Origin: Sphingobium estronivorans
GTDB taxonomy: Bacteria; Pseudomonadota; Alphaproteobacteria; Sphingomonadales; Sphingomonadaceae
Reading direction: 5' to 3'
DNA: 64,000 bases
Assembly (NCBI RefSeq): GCF_008692605.1
Contig: NZ_LFCT01000001.1
Location: 218,340 to 282,339 of the forward strand
How positions within the stretch are numbered: position 1 is the first letter of the stretch; each line of letters opens with the position of its first letter. Both the position numbers and the translations under genes were made by a program. Below are positions 55,959 to 64,000 of this stretch, in pieces. Below the pieces are notes generated by a model. It made no database searches. It saw only the letters and a list, made by a program, of their open reading frames with translations, and was not told the DNA's origin.

Positions 55959-56228
55959 TCAGAGATATTTGGAGATCGCGCGGAACTGCGCGATCGCCTC
56001 CGCCGGTCCTTCACCCTCCTCGGCATGGACGAGGCAATGGTCGATATGATCGTTGATCAGTGCCTTCTTCGCGCTGGCGATCGCGCTTTCGACCGCCTGG
56101 AGCTGCTGCGCGATATCGACGCACGGCCGCTCCTCCTCGATCATCCCGACGATGCTTTTCAGGTGACCAGCGGCACGGTTCAGCCGCTTGATGATCGCCG
56201 GATGATTGGAGTGTGCATAGTGGGCCAT
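55959..56228 (-). CDS. CsoR/RcnR-family metal-sensing repressor
   Basis: An 89-residue all-helical repressor (DUF156). Start MAHYAHSNHPAIIKRLNRAAGHLKSI; a Met at 56243 is an alternative. Potential metal ligands are H3, C36 (EERPCVDI), H61 and H64/C65 (INDHIDHCLV), close to the H-C-H-H set of RcnR (Ni/Co) and also compatible with a CsoR C-H-C site. It is divergent from the MFS exporter, with two operator palindromes between, so it most likely represses that gene and itself. Confidence 0.88.
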   Translation of the reverse strand: MAHYAHSNHPAIIKRLNRAAGHLKSIVGMIEEERPCVDIAQQLQAVESAIASAKKALINDHIDHCLVHAEEGEGPAEAIAQFRAISKYL

Positions 56229-56267
56229 GAGATAGCATCGCATGCAGGCGACCGACTGTCGAGAAAA

Positions 56268-56309
56268 TATCCCCCTGGGGGGATAGACATGTATCCCCCC
56301 AGGGGGATA
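56268..56309. promoter_or_regulatory. Paired CsoR/RcnR-type operators
   Basis: Two near-identical 18-base palindromes, TATCCCCCTGGGGGGATA (56268-56285) and TATCCCCCCAGGGGGATA (56292-56309), mirror images six bases apart. AT-flanked G/C tracts are the recognition pattern of CsoR/RcnR repressors. The pair lies between the repressor and the exporter start, covering both promoters. Cognate binding is inferred from position. Confidence 0.85.
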
Positions 56310-56319
56310 TGGGGCGGGC

Positions 56320-57657
56320 GTGCTTACCGTGCTCGCCAACCGGACCTATCGTCATCTTTTCCTCGCCCAGCTCATCGCGCTGGTCGGGACCGGCCTGGCG
56401 ACGGTCGCCCTCGGCCTGCTCGCTTATGACATCGCCGGTGGTGATGCGGGCGCGGTGCTTGGCACGGCGCTGGCGATCAAGATGGTCGCCTATATCGGCG
56501 TTGGTCCGATCGCCGGCGCGTTCGCCGACCGCGTGCCGCGCAAGGCGCTGCTGGTCGCGCTCGATCTGGTCCGCGCGGCGGTCGCGATCTGCCTGCCGTT
56601 CGTCAGCGAGGTCTGGCAGGTTTATGTCTTGATCTTCGTGCTGCAGGCCGCGTCCGCAGGGTTCACGCCGACGTTCCAGGCAACCATCCCCGACGTGCTC
56701 CCCGACGAGGGCGACTATACCCGCGCTCTGTCGCTGTCCCGGCTGGCCTATGACATGGAGAGCCTGACCAGCCCGATGCTCGCGGCGGCATTGCTGACGA
56801 TCATCAATTTCCACTGGCTGTTCTCGGGGACCGCGATCGGGTTCCTCGCCTCGGCGGCTTTGGTGGTCTCATCAGGCCTCGCCAGGAGCGCCGCTTCACC
56901 GAAGGCCGATACTGGCATCTACGACAAGACGACCCGCGGAATCCGTATCTATCTCAAGACACCGCGCCTGCGCGGCCTGCTCGCGGTGACGCTTGCTGCG
57001 GCCGCGGCGAGCGCGATGGTCATCGTCAACACCGTCGTCATCGTCCGCGGACTCGGCTTCGGCCAGTCGCAGGTCGCCCTGGCGCTTGCCGCCTATGGCG
57101 GCGGCTCGATGCTCGCGGCGCTGCTGTTGCCGCGCGTTCTCGATCGTATTGCCGATCGCGCGGTGATGGTGAGTGCCGCCGCCTTGCTGACCGTCATGCT
57201 CGCCGGCCTCGCCACATGGGGCGCGACCGCGGGCGGCGGGCGGATTGGCTGGACGGTGCTGTTGCTCACATGGCCGCTGCTCGGCATCGCCTATTCGATG
57301 AGCGTCACGCCATCGGGGCGCCTGCTGCGTCGCTCGGCCAGCGCCGGAGACCGGCCCGCGCTGTTCGCCGCCCAGTTCGCGCTCAGCCATGTTTGTTGGC
57401 TGATCGCCTATCCGCTGGTCGGCCAGCTTGGCGCGACGATTGGAATGCCCGCGGCGCTGACCGCGATGGCAGGTCTCTCCGGGATCGGGTTCTTTGCAGC
57501 CGTCGCGCTATGGCCGAAGAGCGATCCGCAAGAGATCGCGCATGATCACGAGACGCTTGGCCCGGACCATCCGCATCTTCGCCAAGATCATAGCGGCGGC
57601 AACCAGAGCCATGTCTTCGTGATCGACGATCTGCACCAGCATTGGCCGCGCCAATGA
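56320..57657 (+). CDS. NreB-like MFS metal exporter with His-rich tail
   Basis: A 445-residue 12-helix MFS transporter, GTG start 11 bases after the operator pair. The MFS motif GPIAGAFADRVPRKALLVALD is between helices 2 and 3. The C-terminal 40 residues are hydrophilic and His-rich (HDHETLGPDHPHLRQDH, DDLHQHWP), as in the NreB nickel exporter. Under control of the adjacent RcnR-like repressor, nickel and/or cobalt export is the best guess. Confidence 0.85.
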   Translation: MLTVLANRTYRHLFLAQLIALVGTGLATVALGLLAYDIAGGDAGAVLGTALAIKMVAYIGVGPIAGAFADRVPRKALLVALDLVRAAVAICLPFVSEVWQVYVLIFVLQAASAGFTPTFQATIPDVLPDEGDYTRALSLSRLAYDMESLTSPMLAAALLTIINFHWLFSGTAIGFLASAALVVSSGLARSAASPKADTGIYDKTTRGIRIYLKTPRLRGLLAVTLAAAAASAMVIVNTVVIVRGLGFGQSQVALALAAYGGGSMLAALLLPRVLDRIADRAVMVSAAALLTVMLAGLATWGATAGGGRIGWTVLLLTWPLLGIAYSMSVTPSGRLLRRSASAGDRPALFAAQFALSHVCWLIAYPLVGQLGATIGMPAALTAMAGLSGIGFFAAVALWPKSDPQEIAHDHETLGPDHPHLRQDHSGGNQSHVFVIDDLHQHWPRQ

Positions 57658-57706
57658 TCGCGCGTTCGTCTTGTGAGTTCACAGCTCTCGCGATAGGTCT
57701 TGTCGT

Positions 57707-58084
57707 ATGACAGCAATGTCGATCTCCACGCGGCGCTTCGGCTCCGGTGGCGCGCTCGGGCGCGTCGCCGCGCTTATGGCGTTGTTCGCAATGATCGGCG
57801 TGCTGGCGCTATCGACGTGGCACGATGGCATGCCGCACAGCCATGCCGCAGTTCATGCAACCAGTGTCGATCGCGATCATCACGAGCATGCGCCAAGCAA
57901 GACGCCCGACATGGCGGATGTCCTGCACATGGCGGCGCACGCCGTGATCCAGACGATCGATGTACCGCGCCAGCCCGTGCTGGCTGCGATGCTCAAGCCG
58001 GTGCCGCTCCAGTGGAGCATTGCCGGCCCGCAGGCGCCCGGCGCGATCCACCCCGACGGACTCCTGAGACCCCCGCGAGGCTGA
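57707..58084 (+). CDS. CzcI-like small periplasmic protein
   Basis: A 125-residue protein with one hydrophobic N-terminal segment (VAALMALFAMIGVLALSTWHDG) and His clusters (HDGMPHSHAAVHAT, DRDHHEHAPSK) suited to metal binding. It is immediately upstream of czcC, the position of czcI/cnrI-type regulators or sensors. Sequence is too short and variable for a firm family call. Ends 54 bases before czcC. Confidence 0.6.
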   Translation: MTAMSISTRRFGSGGALGRVAALMALFAMIGVLALSTWHDGMPHSHAAVHATSVDRDHHEHAPSKTPDMADVLHMAAHAVIQTIDVPRQPVLAAMLKPVPLQWSIAGPQAPGAIHPDGLLRPPRG

Positions 58085-58138
58085 AGTCGCGCGCCCGTCT
58101 GGCGCGCCCGATCTTCAAGCCTTCAAGGGGAAATACCG

Positions 58139-59407
58139 ATGCAAGCCTTTCGAGGCCGGCTGCCGCGGCGTGCGGTTGCCGGCATGCTGGCCGCGACCTG
58201 CCTCATGGCGGTCGCCCAGAGCGCCTATGCGCAGGTAGCGCCGCCATTCGCCACGCTGCTGCGTGAAAGCGAGGACGCTCCGCGGCTCGCGGTAAGCGAA
58301 GCCGGCGTCCGCCAGGCCGAAGGGCTGCGCGATCAGGCGCGCGCACGGCCCAATCCGAGTATCAATGTGATGACCGAGAATGTGGCGGGATCGTCACCCT
58401 ATTCCGGGTTCGGGCGCGCCGAGACGACGCTGCAATATAGCCAGCCGATCGAACTGGGCGGAAAGCGCTCGGCACGGATCGCTGCCGGAGAAGCCGGCGT
58501 GGTCGCGTCGCGTGCTCGCGACCGCGATGCCCGGGTCGTTTTCGCCTATGATCTCGCACGCGCCTACGCCGCCGCCGAAATCGGTGACCGGCGCGTTGGC
58601 CTTGCCGAAGACGAAGTCGAGGAAGCGCAGAGCGACCTGAAGGCAGCCGAAGCGCTGGTCGGTGCGGGCAAGGAAACGCGGCTCCGCGCGCTCCAGGCAC
58701 GCTCGGCGCTCAACGAGGTCAGCGCCCAGCTCGATCTCGCCAAAGCGAACCGCATCTCCGCTTATGTCCGGCTGTCGGCACTGGTCGGAGCGGATGCGCC
58801 ATTTGCCAGCCTCGCTGAATCGCTGCTCGATACCGGTCCCAGCCCGGACATGGTTGGCCCAGTCGATCCGACGGCCAGTCCCGCGCTGCTCGTCGCCGAA
58901 GCCGAACGCGCGGCCGCAGCGCGCCGGCTCGATGTCGAAAGCCGCCGTGCGACACCCGACATCACCGCGAGCGTGGGCGTGCGCCGCTTGGAATATGAGG
59001 GTGCGACCGCGGTGCTCGGCGGCGTGACCATTCCGCTTCACCTGTTCGACCGCAACCGCGGCAACATCGCCGCCTCGCGCGCCGAGGTCGATGCCGCCGA
59101 AGCCCGGCTTGCGGTGCTACGCGCCGAGGCCCGTGCCGAAGCGCAATCGGCGGCCGCCGAGCTCTCCGCCGCTGAAAGCCGGGTGACCGCCGCGCGCGGC
59201 GCGCTTGCCACCGCCGACGAGACCTATCGTCTCGCCCGCATCGCCTATGAGGCAGGCAAGTCGCCGCTCGTCGAACTGCTCGCCGCCCGCCACGGTCTCG
59301 GCACCGCCCGCAGCACCGTTCTCGACGCCGAAACCGCCCGGTTCGAAGCGCGCGCACGCCTAGCCCGCCTCGCTGGCCGCACCATCACGGGGGAACCCAT
59401 CCAATGA
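58139..59407 (+). CDS. czcC: CzcC-type outer-membrane efflux protein
   Basis: A 422-residue TolC-family protein: signal peptide (VAGMLAATCLMAVAQSAYA), then two repeats of long helices (LRDQARARPNPSINVMTENVAGSSPYSG; KSPLVELLAARHGLGTARSTVL) building the trans-periplasmic tunnel. It is the outer-membrane duct of a CBA heavy-metal efflux pump. AAGGGG precedes the ATG and it overlaps czcB by four bases. Confidence 0.93.
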   Translation: MQAFRGRLPRRAVAGMLAATCLMAVAQSAYAQVAPPFATLLRESEDAPRLAVSEAGVRQAEGLRDQARARPNPSINVMTENVAGSSPYSGFGRAETTLQYSQPIELGGKRSARIAAGEAGVVASRARDRDARVVFAYDLARAYAAAEIGDRRVGLAEDEVEEAQSDLKAAEALVGAGKETRLRALQARSALNEVSAQLDLAKANRISAYVRLSALVGADAPFASLAESLLDTGPSPDMVGPVDPTASPALLVAEAERAAAARRLDVESRRATPDITASVGVRRLEYEGATAVLGGVTIPLHLFDRNRGNIAASRAEVDAAEARLAVLRAEARAEAQSAAAELSAAESRVTAARGALATADETYRLARIAYEAGKSPLVELLAARHGLGTARSTVLDAETARFEARARLARLAGRTITGEPIQ

Positions 59408-60552
59408 ACGCCAATCAGAAACTCACTGCCGGCGCTGCGCTGGCGCTCGTGCTGGCTGCCGGCGCCGGGTTCGGCATTGCTCGCCTGACCGCTCCCACAC
59501 CACAGGTCGAAGCAGCCGCCGAACAATCGGCCGCGCCATCGGACAGCGTCGCGATGACCGCCGAGGCGATCAAGACCTCGCAGATCTCGGTCGCGCCCGC
59601 TGCCTCGGGCGAACTCGACGCGGCGATCGCGGCATCCGCAACGCTCGAGGCGACGCCCGACGCGGAGGCGGTGCTGACCTCGCGCGCCGCCGGCACGGTG
59701 AGCCGCATCTTCAAGCGGATCGGCGATCCCATTCGCGCCGGCGAGACGCTGGCGCTGGTCGAGAGTCGCGATGCCTCGGCGATCGCCGCAGACCAGTCTG
59801 CTGCCTCCGCGCGGGTGACGCTCGCGGCCCGGCAACTGGCGCGCGAGCGCAGCCTGCTCGCGCAGGGCGTCTCGCCGCGCGCGGACTATGAAACGGCTGA
59901 AGCCAACCTCGCGGTCGCCCGCGCCGACGCAATGCGCGCCAGCGCTGCCGCCGGCGCAACGCGGGTCGCGCGTGACGGGCGATCGGTGGTGGTAGCCAGC
60001 CCGGTCTCAGGTCGTGTCACCGCAGCTCCCGCCAACCTTGGCCAGTTCGTTTCGGCCGAGACCGAGCTGTTCCGAGTGGCCGATCCCAGCCGTCTCCAGA
60101 TCACGGCGAGCCTGCCGTCGGCCGATGCGCCGCGTGTCCGTGCGGGAGATCGCGTCGAACTCAGCCTGGCTGACGGCCAGATCATCGAAGGCCGGGTGCG
60201 GTCTTCGACGGGCGTGGTCGATCCCGACACGCGCGGTGCGACGGTGGTCATCGAACCAAGTGCCGGCGTGTCGATGCTGGCACCCGGCCAGCTCATACAG
60301 GCCCGCATCTTCGGCAGCGGTGGCGCCGCCAAGGATGGCGTGATGGTGCCGCAGGACGCGGTCCAGACCGTCGGCGACCGAACGGTCGTGTTCGTCCGCA
60401 CGGCGAACGGCTTCAAGGCGACCAATGTGGAGGTCGGCAGCCGCAGCGGCGGACTGGTTGCAATCGTATCTGGGCTAAAGGCCGGCACGCCGATTGCGAC
60501 TATCAACGCCTTCCTGCTCAAGGCCGAACTCGAGAAGGAGTCGGCGGAATGA
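59404..60552 (+). CDS. czcB: CzcB-type periplasmic adaptor
   Basis: A 382-residue membrane-fusion protein with an N-terminal anchor (LTAGAALALVLAAGAGFGIA), a lipoyl/barrel-sandwich region (LTSRAAGTVSRIFKRIGDPIRAGETLALVESRD), a helical hairpin (VTLAARQLARERSLLAQGVSPRADYETAE) and C-terminal beta domains (GAAKDGVMVPQDAVQTVGDRTVVFVR). It links CzcA to CzcC. It has no His-rich N-terminal extension, unlike Cupriavidus CzcB. Four-base overlaps on both sides. Confidence 0.93.
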   Translation: MNANQKLTAGAALALVLAAGAGFGIARLTAPTPQVEAAAEQSAAPSDSVAMTAEAIKTSQISVAPAASGELDAAIAASATLEATPDAEAVLTSRAAGTVSRIFKRIGDPIRAGETLALVESRDASAIAADQSAASARVTLAARQLARERSLLAQGVSPRADYETAEANLAVARADAMRASAAAGATRVARDGRSVVVASPVSGRVTAAPANLGQFVSAETELFRVADPSRLQITASLPSADAPRVRAGDRVELSLADGQIIEGRVRSSTGVVDPDTRGATVVIEPSAGVSMLAPGQLIQARIFGSGGAAKDGVMVPQDAVQTVGDRTVVFVRTANGFKATNVEVGSRSGGLVAIVSGLKAGTPIATINAFLLKAELEKESAE

Positions 60553-63500
60553 TCGGCCGCATCCTCCAACTCTCGGTGCGCGGCCGCTGGCTGGTTGCGT
60601 GTCTCACCCTGCTGGTCGTCGCGTTCGGCGCCTGGCAGATCACCAAGCTGCCAATCGACGCGGTGCCCGATGTCACCAACCGGCAGGTGCAGATCAGCAC
60701 CTTTGCGCCGACGCTTGGACCGGTAGATATCGAGAAGCAGGTGACCTTCCCGGTCGAGACAGCGCTCGCCGGAATTCCGGGCCTGCAGATGACCAGGTCC
60801 TTCTCGCGCAATGGCTTCAGCCAGGTGACGGCGGTGTTCGAGGACACGACCGACATCTATTTCGCGCGACAGCAGGTAACCGAGCGTCTCGCCCAGGCCA
60901 AGGACAGCCTGCCTGCCGGCATCCAGCCCAACCTCGCACCGCTCAGCACCGGGCTTGGCGAGATCTTCTTCTATTCGGTCGCGTTCCGGCATCCCGACGG
61001 CAAGGGCGGCGCCGAACATACCGACGGCAAGCCCGGCTGGCAGTCCAACGGGAGTTACCTGACGCCCGAGGGCGAGCGGCTCACCACCGAACTCGCCAAG
61101 GCGGCCTATCTGCGCACGGTGCAGGACTGGATCATCCGTCCGCAGATGCGCAACGTGAAAGGCGTCGCCGGCGTCGATTCAAACGGCGGCTATGTGAAGC
61201 AATATCTGGTCGAGCCGAACCTCAATGCGCTTTCGACCTACGGCCTATCGATCACCGACCTCGCCGATGCGCTGGAGAAGGCGAACCTTTCGGCCGGCTC
61301 CAACTATGTCCGGCGCGCGGGCGAGAGCTTCCTCGTCCGCGCCGATGCGCGGCTCAGATCGATCGACGAGATCGAGCAGGCCGTCGTCGCGACCCGCGCG
61401 GGCGTCCCCGTGCGCGTCAAGGATGTCGGTCAGGTCGTCATCGGCGGCGCGGTGCGGACCGGTTCGGGCAGCCGCATGGGATCGGAAGCGGTCATCTCGA
61501 CTGTGCTGATGCTGGTCGGCGAGAACAGCCGCATCGTCGCCAACAGCGCGGCCGAGCGGCTCACCGAAATCAACAAGGCCCTTCCACCTGACGTTTTCGC
61601 CGAGCCGGTCTATAACCGCTCGAAACTGGTCAACGCGACTATTGCCACGGTCGAGAAGAACCTGGTCGAAGGCGCGCTGCTCGTCATCGTCATCCTGTTC
61701 CTGCTGCTCGGCAATGTCCGCGCCGCGCTGATCACGGCGGCGGTCATCCCGATCACCATGCTGATGACGGCGGCGGGCATGAATGGGCTCGGCGTATCAG
61801 GTAATTTGATGAGCCTCGGCGCGCTCGATTTCGGCCTGATCGTCGACGGTGCGGTCATCATCGTCGAGAATGCGCTCAGGCGCCTTGCGGAGCGGCAGGA
61901 GCATGAAGGCCGTCTGCTCACGCTCGAGGAGCGGATGGGCGAGACGATCGAGGCGGCGCAGGAGATGGTCCGGCCGACCGTCTATGGTCAGCTGATCATC
62001 TTCCTCGTGTTCGTGCCGCTGCTCACCTTCCAGGGGGTCGAGGGCAAGACCTTCTCGCCGATGGCGATCACGCTCATGGTCGCGCTGGCCAGCGCATTCG
62101 TGCTGTCGATCACCTTCGTGCCCGCCATGATCGCGATCGTCATCAAGGGCCGGGTCAGCGAGACCGAGGTCAAGCCGATCCGCTGGTTCAAGGAGAAATA
62201 CGCCCCGCTGCTCGACAAGGCGGTCGCGCGCCCGATGCCGTTCATTCTCGGTGGGGTCGGCGTGTTTGCCGCGGCTGTGTTCGCGTTCGGGTTCCTCGGT
62301 GAGGAGTTCATGCCGCAGCTCGACGAGAAGGACATCACCGTCACCAACTTCCGCGTGCCCTCCGCATCGATCGACCAGTCGACCCAGATGCAGCTGCAGA
62401 TCGAAAACGCCCTGAAGACGCTGCCCGAGGTGGCGCTGGTCTTCTCGAAGAACGGCAACGCCGATCTCGGCACCGACCCGATGCCACCCAATGCCTCGGA
62501 CACCTATGTGATCCCCAAGCCCGAGAGCGAATGGCCCGCCGAGGTCAAAACCAAGGAGGATATCCTGCGGCGGATCGAGGAGCGGATGAAGCCGCTGATC
62601 GGCAACCGCACCGAGATCCAGCAGCCGATCCAGATGCGGTTCAACGAGCTGATCGCGGGCGTGCGCGCCGATGTCGCGGTCAAGCTTTACGGCGACGATC
62701 TTGATGCGATGAGCGCGCAGGCCAAGCGCATCGCCGGCGTATTGCGCACGATACCCGGCGCGGGCGACGTCAGCGCCGAACAGACTGACGGTGCGCCGAC
62801 CTTCGATGTGAAGATCGATCGGCTCGCGGCGGCGCGCTACGGACTGACGGTTGAGGAGGTCGCCAGTACCGTCGCCGCAGCACTGGGAGGCCGTGAGGCG
62901 GGGCTGTTGTTTGAAGGTGACCGGCGATTCTCGGTGGTCGTTCGCTTGCCCGACGCCCAGCGCGACGATCTTGAAACGCTCGGCGCCATCCCGGTGATGC
63001 TGCCCGCGGCCGATGGCCAGATTGCCCGCTCGATCCCGCTGCGCGAAGTGGCGCGGTTCAGCTACACCCAGGGGCTGAACCAGATCAGCCGCGAGAACGG
63101 CAAGCGCATGGTGGTCGTGCAGGTCAACGTCCGCGGCCGAGATCTGGGCGGATTTGTGCAGGAAGCGCAGGCGAAGATCGGCAACCTCGATCTTCCGCCC
63201 GGCATGTATACAGCCTGGGGCGGCACATTCGAAAGCCTGCAATCGGCCCGGCTGCGCTTGCTGATCGTCGTGCCAATCTGCTTCGTTGCCATCTACGCAC
63301 TGCTCTACATGGCACTCGGCGGGCTCGTGCCGGCAGCGATCGTCTTTAGCGCGGTGCCGATGGCGCTCGCCGGCGGCGTGTTCGCGCTGCTCCTGCGCGG
63401 CATCCCGTTTTCGATCACCGCGGCGGTCGGGTTTATCGCGCTGTCGGGCGTGGCGGTGCTCAACGGCCTTGTCATGATGAGCGCGATCCGCAAGCGACGC

Positions 63501-63785
63501 GAAGAAGGGGCGGGCGAGGAAGACGCCATCGTCAGTGGCGCGATGCAGCGCGTGCGCCCCGTGTTGATGACGGCGTTAGTCGCCAGTCTCGGATTTGTGC
63601 CGATGGCATTGGCAACCGGTACGGGTGCCGAAGTCCAGCGGCCGCTCGCGACCGTGGTCATCGGCGGACTGATCACCTCGACCGTGCTCACATTGCTCGT
63701 TTTGCCGGCGATCACGGCTCTTGCTGCTCGGTGGCAAGTCCGCCGTGATCAACGATCCAAGATCGACGCCGCTGTCCAGAGTTAA
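60549..63785 (+). CDS. czcA: CzcA-type HME-RND heavy-metal pump
   Basis: A 1078-residue RND transporter with 12 helices and two large periplasmic loops. Helix 4 carries the HME signature DFGLIVDGAVIIVEN, whose Asp pair and Glu define divalent (Co/Zn/Cd/Ni) rather than Cu/Ag pumps. Further family sequence includes FPVETALAGIPGLQMTRSFSR and GFIALSGVAVLNGLVM. It exports cations with proton antiport through CzcBC. A hairpin follows the stop at 63819-63843. Confidence 0.95.
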   Translation: MIGRILQLSVRGRWLVACLTLLVVAFGAWQITKLPIDAVPDVTNRQVQISTFAPTLGPVDIEKQVTFPVETALAGIPGLQMTRSFSRNGFSQVTAVFEDTTDIYFARQQVTERLAQAKDSLPAGIQPNLAPLSTGLGEIFFYSVAFRHPDGKGGAEHTDGKPGWQSNGSYLTPEGERLTTELAKAAYLRTVQDWIIRPQMRNVKGVAGVDSNGGYVKQYLVEPNLNALSTYGLSITDLADALEKANLSAGSNYVRRAGESFLVRADARLRSIDEIEQAVVATRAGVPVRVKDVGQVVIGGAVRTGSGSRMGSEAVISTVLMLVGENSRIVANSAAERLTEINKALPPDVFAEPVYNRSKLVNATIATVEKNLVEGALLVIVILFLLLGNVRAALITAAVIPITMLMTAAGMNGLGVSGNLMSLGALDFGLIVDGAVIIVENALRRLAERQEHEGRLLTLEERMGETIEAAQEMVRPTVYGQLIIFLVFVPLLTFQGVEGKTFSPMAITLMVALASAFVLSITFVPAMIAIVIKGRVSETEVKPIRWFKEKYAPLLDKAVARPMPFILGGVGVFAAAVFAFGFLGEEFMPQLDEKDITVTNFRVPSASIDQSTQMQLQIENALKTLPEVALVFSKNGNADLGTDPMPPNASDTYVIPKPESEWPAEVKTKEDILRRIEERMKPLIGNRTEIQQPIQMRFNELIAGVRADVAVKLYGDDLDAMSAQAKRIAGVLRTIPGAGDVSAEQTDGAPTFDVKIDRLAAARYGLTVEEVASTVAAALGGREAGLLFEGDRRFSVVVRLPDAQRDDLETLGAIPVMLPAADGQIARSIPLREVARFSYTQGLNQISRENGKRMVVVQVNVRGRDLGGFVQEAQAKIGNLDLPPGMYTAWGGTFESLQSARLRLLIVVPICFVAIYALLYMALGGLVPAAIVFSAVPMALAGGVFALLLRGIPFSITAAVGFIALSGVAVLNGLVMMSAIRKRREEGAGEEDAIVSGAMQRVRPVLMTALVASLGFVPMALATGTGAEVQRPLATVVIGGLITSTVLTLLVLPAITALAARWQVRRDQRSKIDAAVQS

Positions 63786-63818
63786 CGGCGGGCCACGAAG
63801 GCTACACTACCGAGGAGT

Positions 63819-63843
63819 GGACGGTCAGCTAAGTTGACCGTCC
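63819..63843 (+). terminator. Stem-loop after czcA
   Basis: GGACGGTCA-GCTAAGT-TGACCGTCC: a perfect nine-base stem with seven-base loop, 34 bases after the czcA stop. The sequence that follows is not U-rich, so it is a probable but non-canonical terminator. The remaining 157 bases to the right edge become AT-rich and hold no gene I can support. Confidence 0.6.
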
Positions 63844-64000
63844 GCTGGTTGGCGGGATAAGTCGGGCTTCGAAGAGCAGCATTGGATCGCGGCAGGGGCG
63901 TCCTCAAGAGACGAGTCTCATTTGGAAATTGCGGAGGTGTCTCTTTTCGAAGTTGCGCTTACAAATTCTTAGAGCGATAATAAGAATTATGTTAAATATC

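Overview
The window is high-G+C alphaproteobacterial DNA, most likely a sphingomonad (Sphingobium/Novosphingobium/Sphingomonas type). This rests on codon and base composition, a pNL1-like F-type conjugation operon and the style of the metal-resistance clusters; no rRNA or other phylogenetic marker is present. The dense packing of metal resistance, a complete mating-pair-formation operon and a metabolic island suggests a conjugative plasmid/megaplasmid or an integrative conjugative element. I saw no tRNA, rRNA, CRISPR array, transposase, integrase, relaxase or replication gene here.

Layout. 1-610 (minus): a CnrY/CnrX-like metal-sensing pair, cut by the left edge. 744-5641 (plus): copper resistance, copC-copD-methyltransferase, then a MerR-type promoter driving a CopA P-type ATPase and its CueR/HmrR regulator. 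5635-25709: an energy-metabolism island. It holds PHA synthase, a PhaJ-Pta fusion, acetate kinase, FabI and phasin; a complete nine-gene Na+-type N-ATPase operon (atpDCQRBEFAG); oleate hydratase; an orphan FixJ-like response regulator; a decayed receiver-domain gene; and a minus-strand operon encoding a beta-CASP RNase-like protein, an NMP (AMP/thymidine-type) phosphorylase and a PRPP synthetase-like enzyme. 25962-26956: two more genes usually found with copper resistance (DUF2933 and an ICMT-like methyltransferase), so the island appears to sit inside a copper locus. 27369-32564: accessory genes including HxlR, an SGNH-like protein, a lytic transglycosylase and several unknowns. 32725-32807: a regular 22-bp GGGGC/GCCCC array. 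32942-52258: an F-type type IV secretion operon in the order traA-L-E-K-B-dsbC-V-C-x-trbI-S26 peptidase-W-x-U-trbC-N-x-F-H-G. 52641-52708: a perfect 21-bp inverted repeat. 52802-55822 (minus): rhodanese/ChrB, ChrA and an exported superoxide dismutase. 55959-63785: a CsoR/RcnR-type repressor with a paired operator, a His-tailed NreB-like MFS exporter and a czcI-like/czcCBA RND efflux system.

How it fits together. The metal genes form several separately regulated efflux units (Cu, chromate, Ni/Co/Zn/Cd). The central island reads as a low-oxygen survival package: substrate-level ATP from acyl-phosphates (Pta-AckA), a carbon and reductant sink (PHA), a Na+-coupled rotary ATPase, and a compact module that could turn RNA into nucleoside monophosphates and then ribose bisphosphate/PRPP. 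The FixJ-like regulator and CGTAG-containing sites upstream of phaC, of the phasin/N-ATPase pair and of fixJ itself suggest common control, but that is inference. The least explained signals are the nucleotide-recycling operon, the 22-bp array upstream of the pilin gene and the 21-bp inverted repeat downstream of traG.
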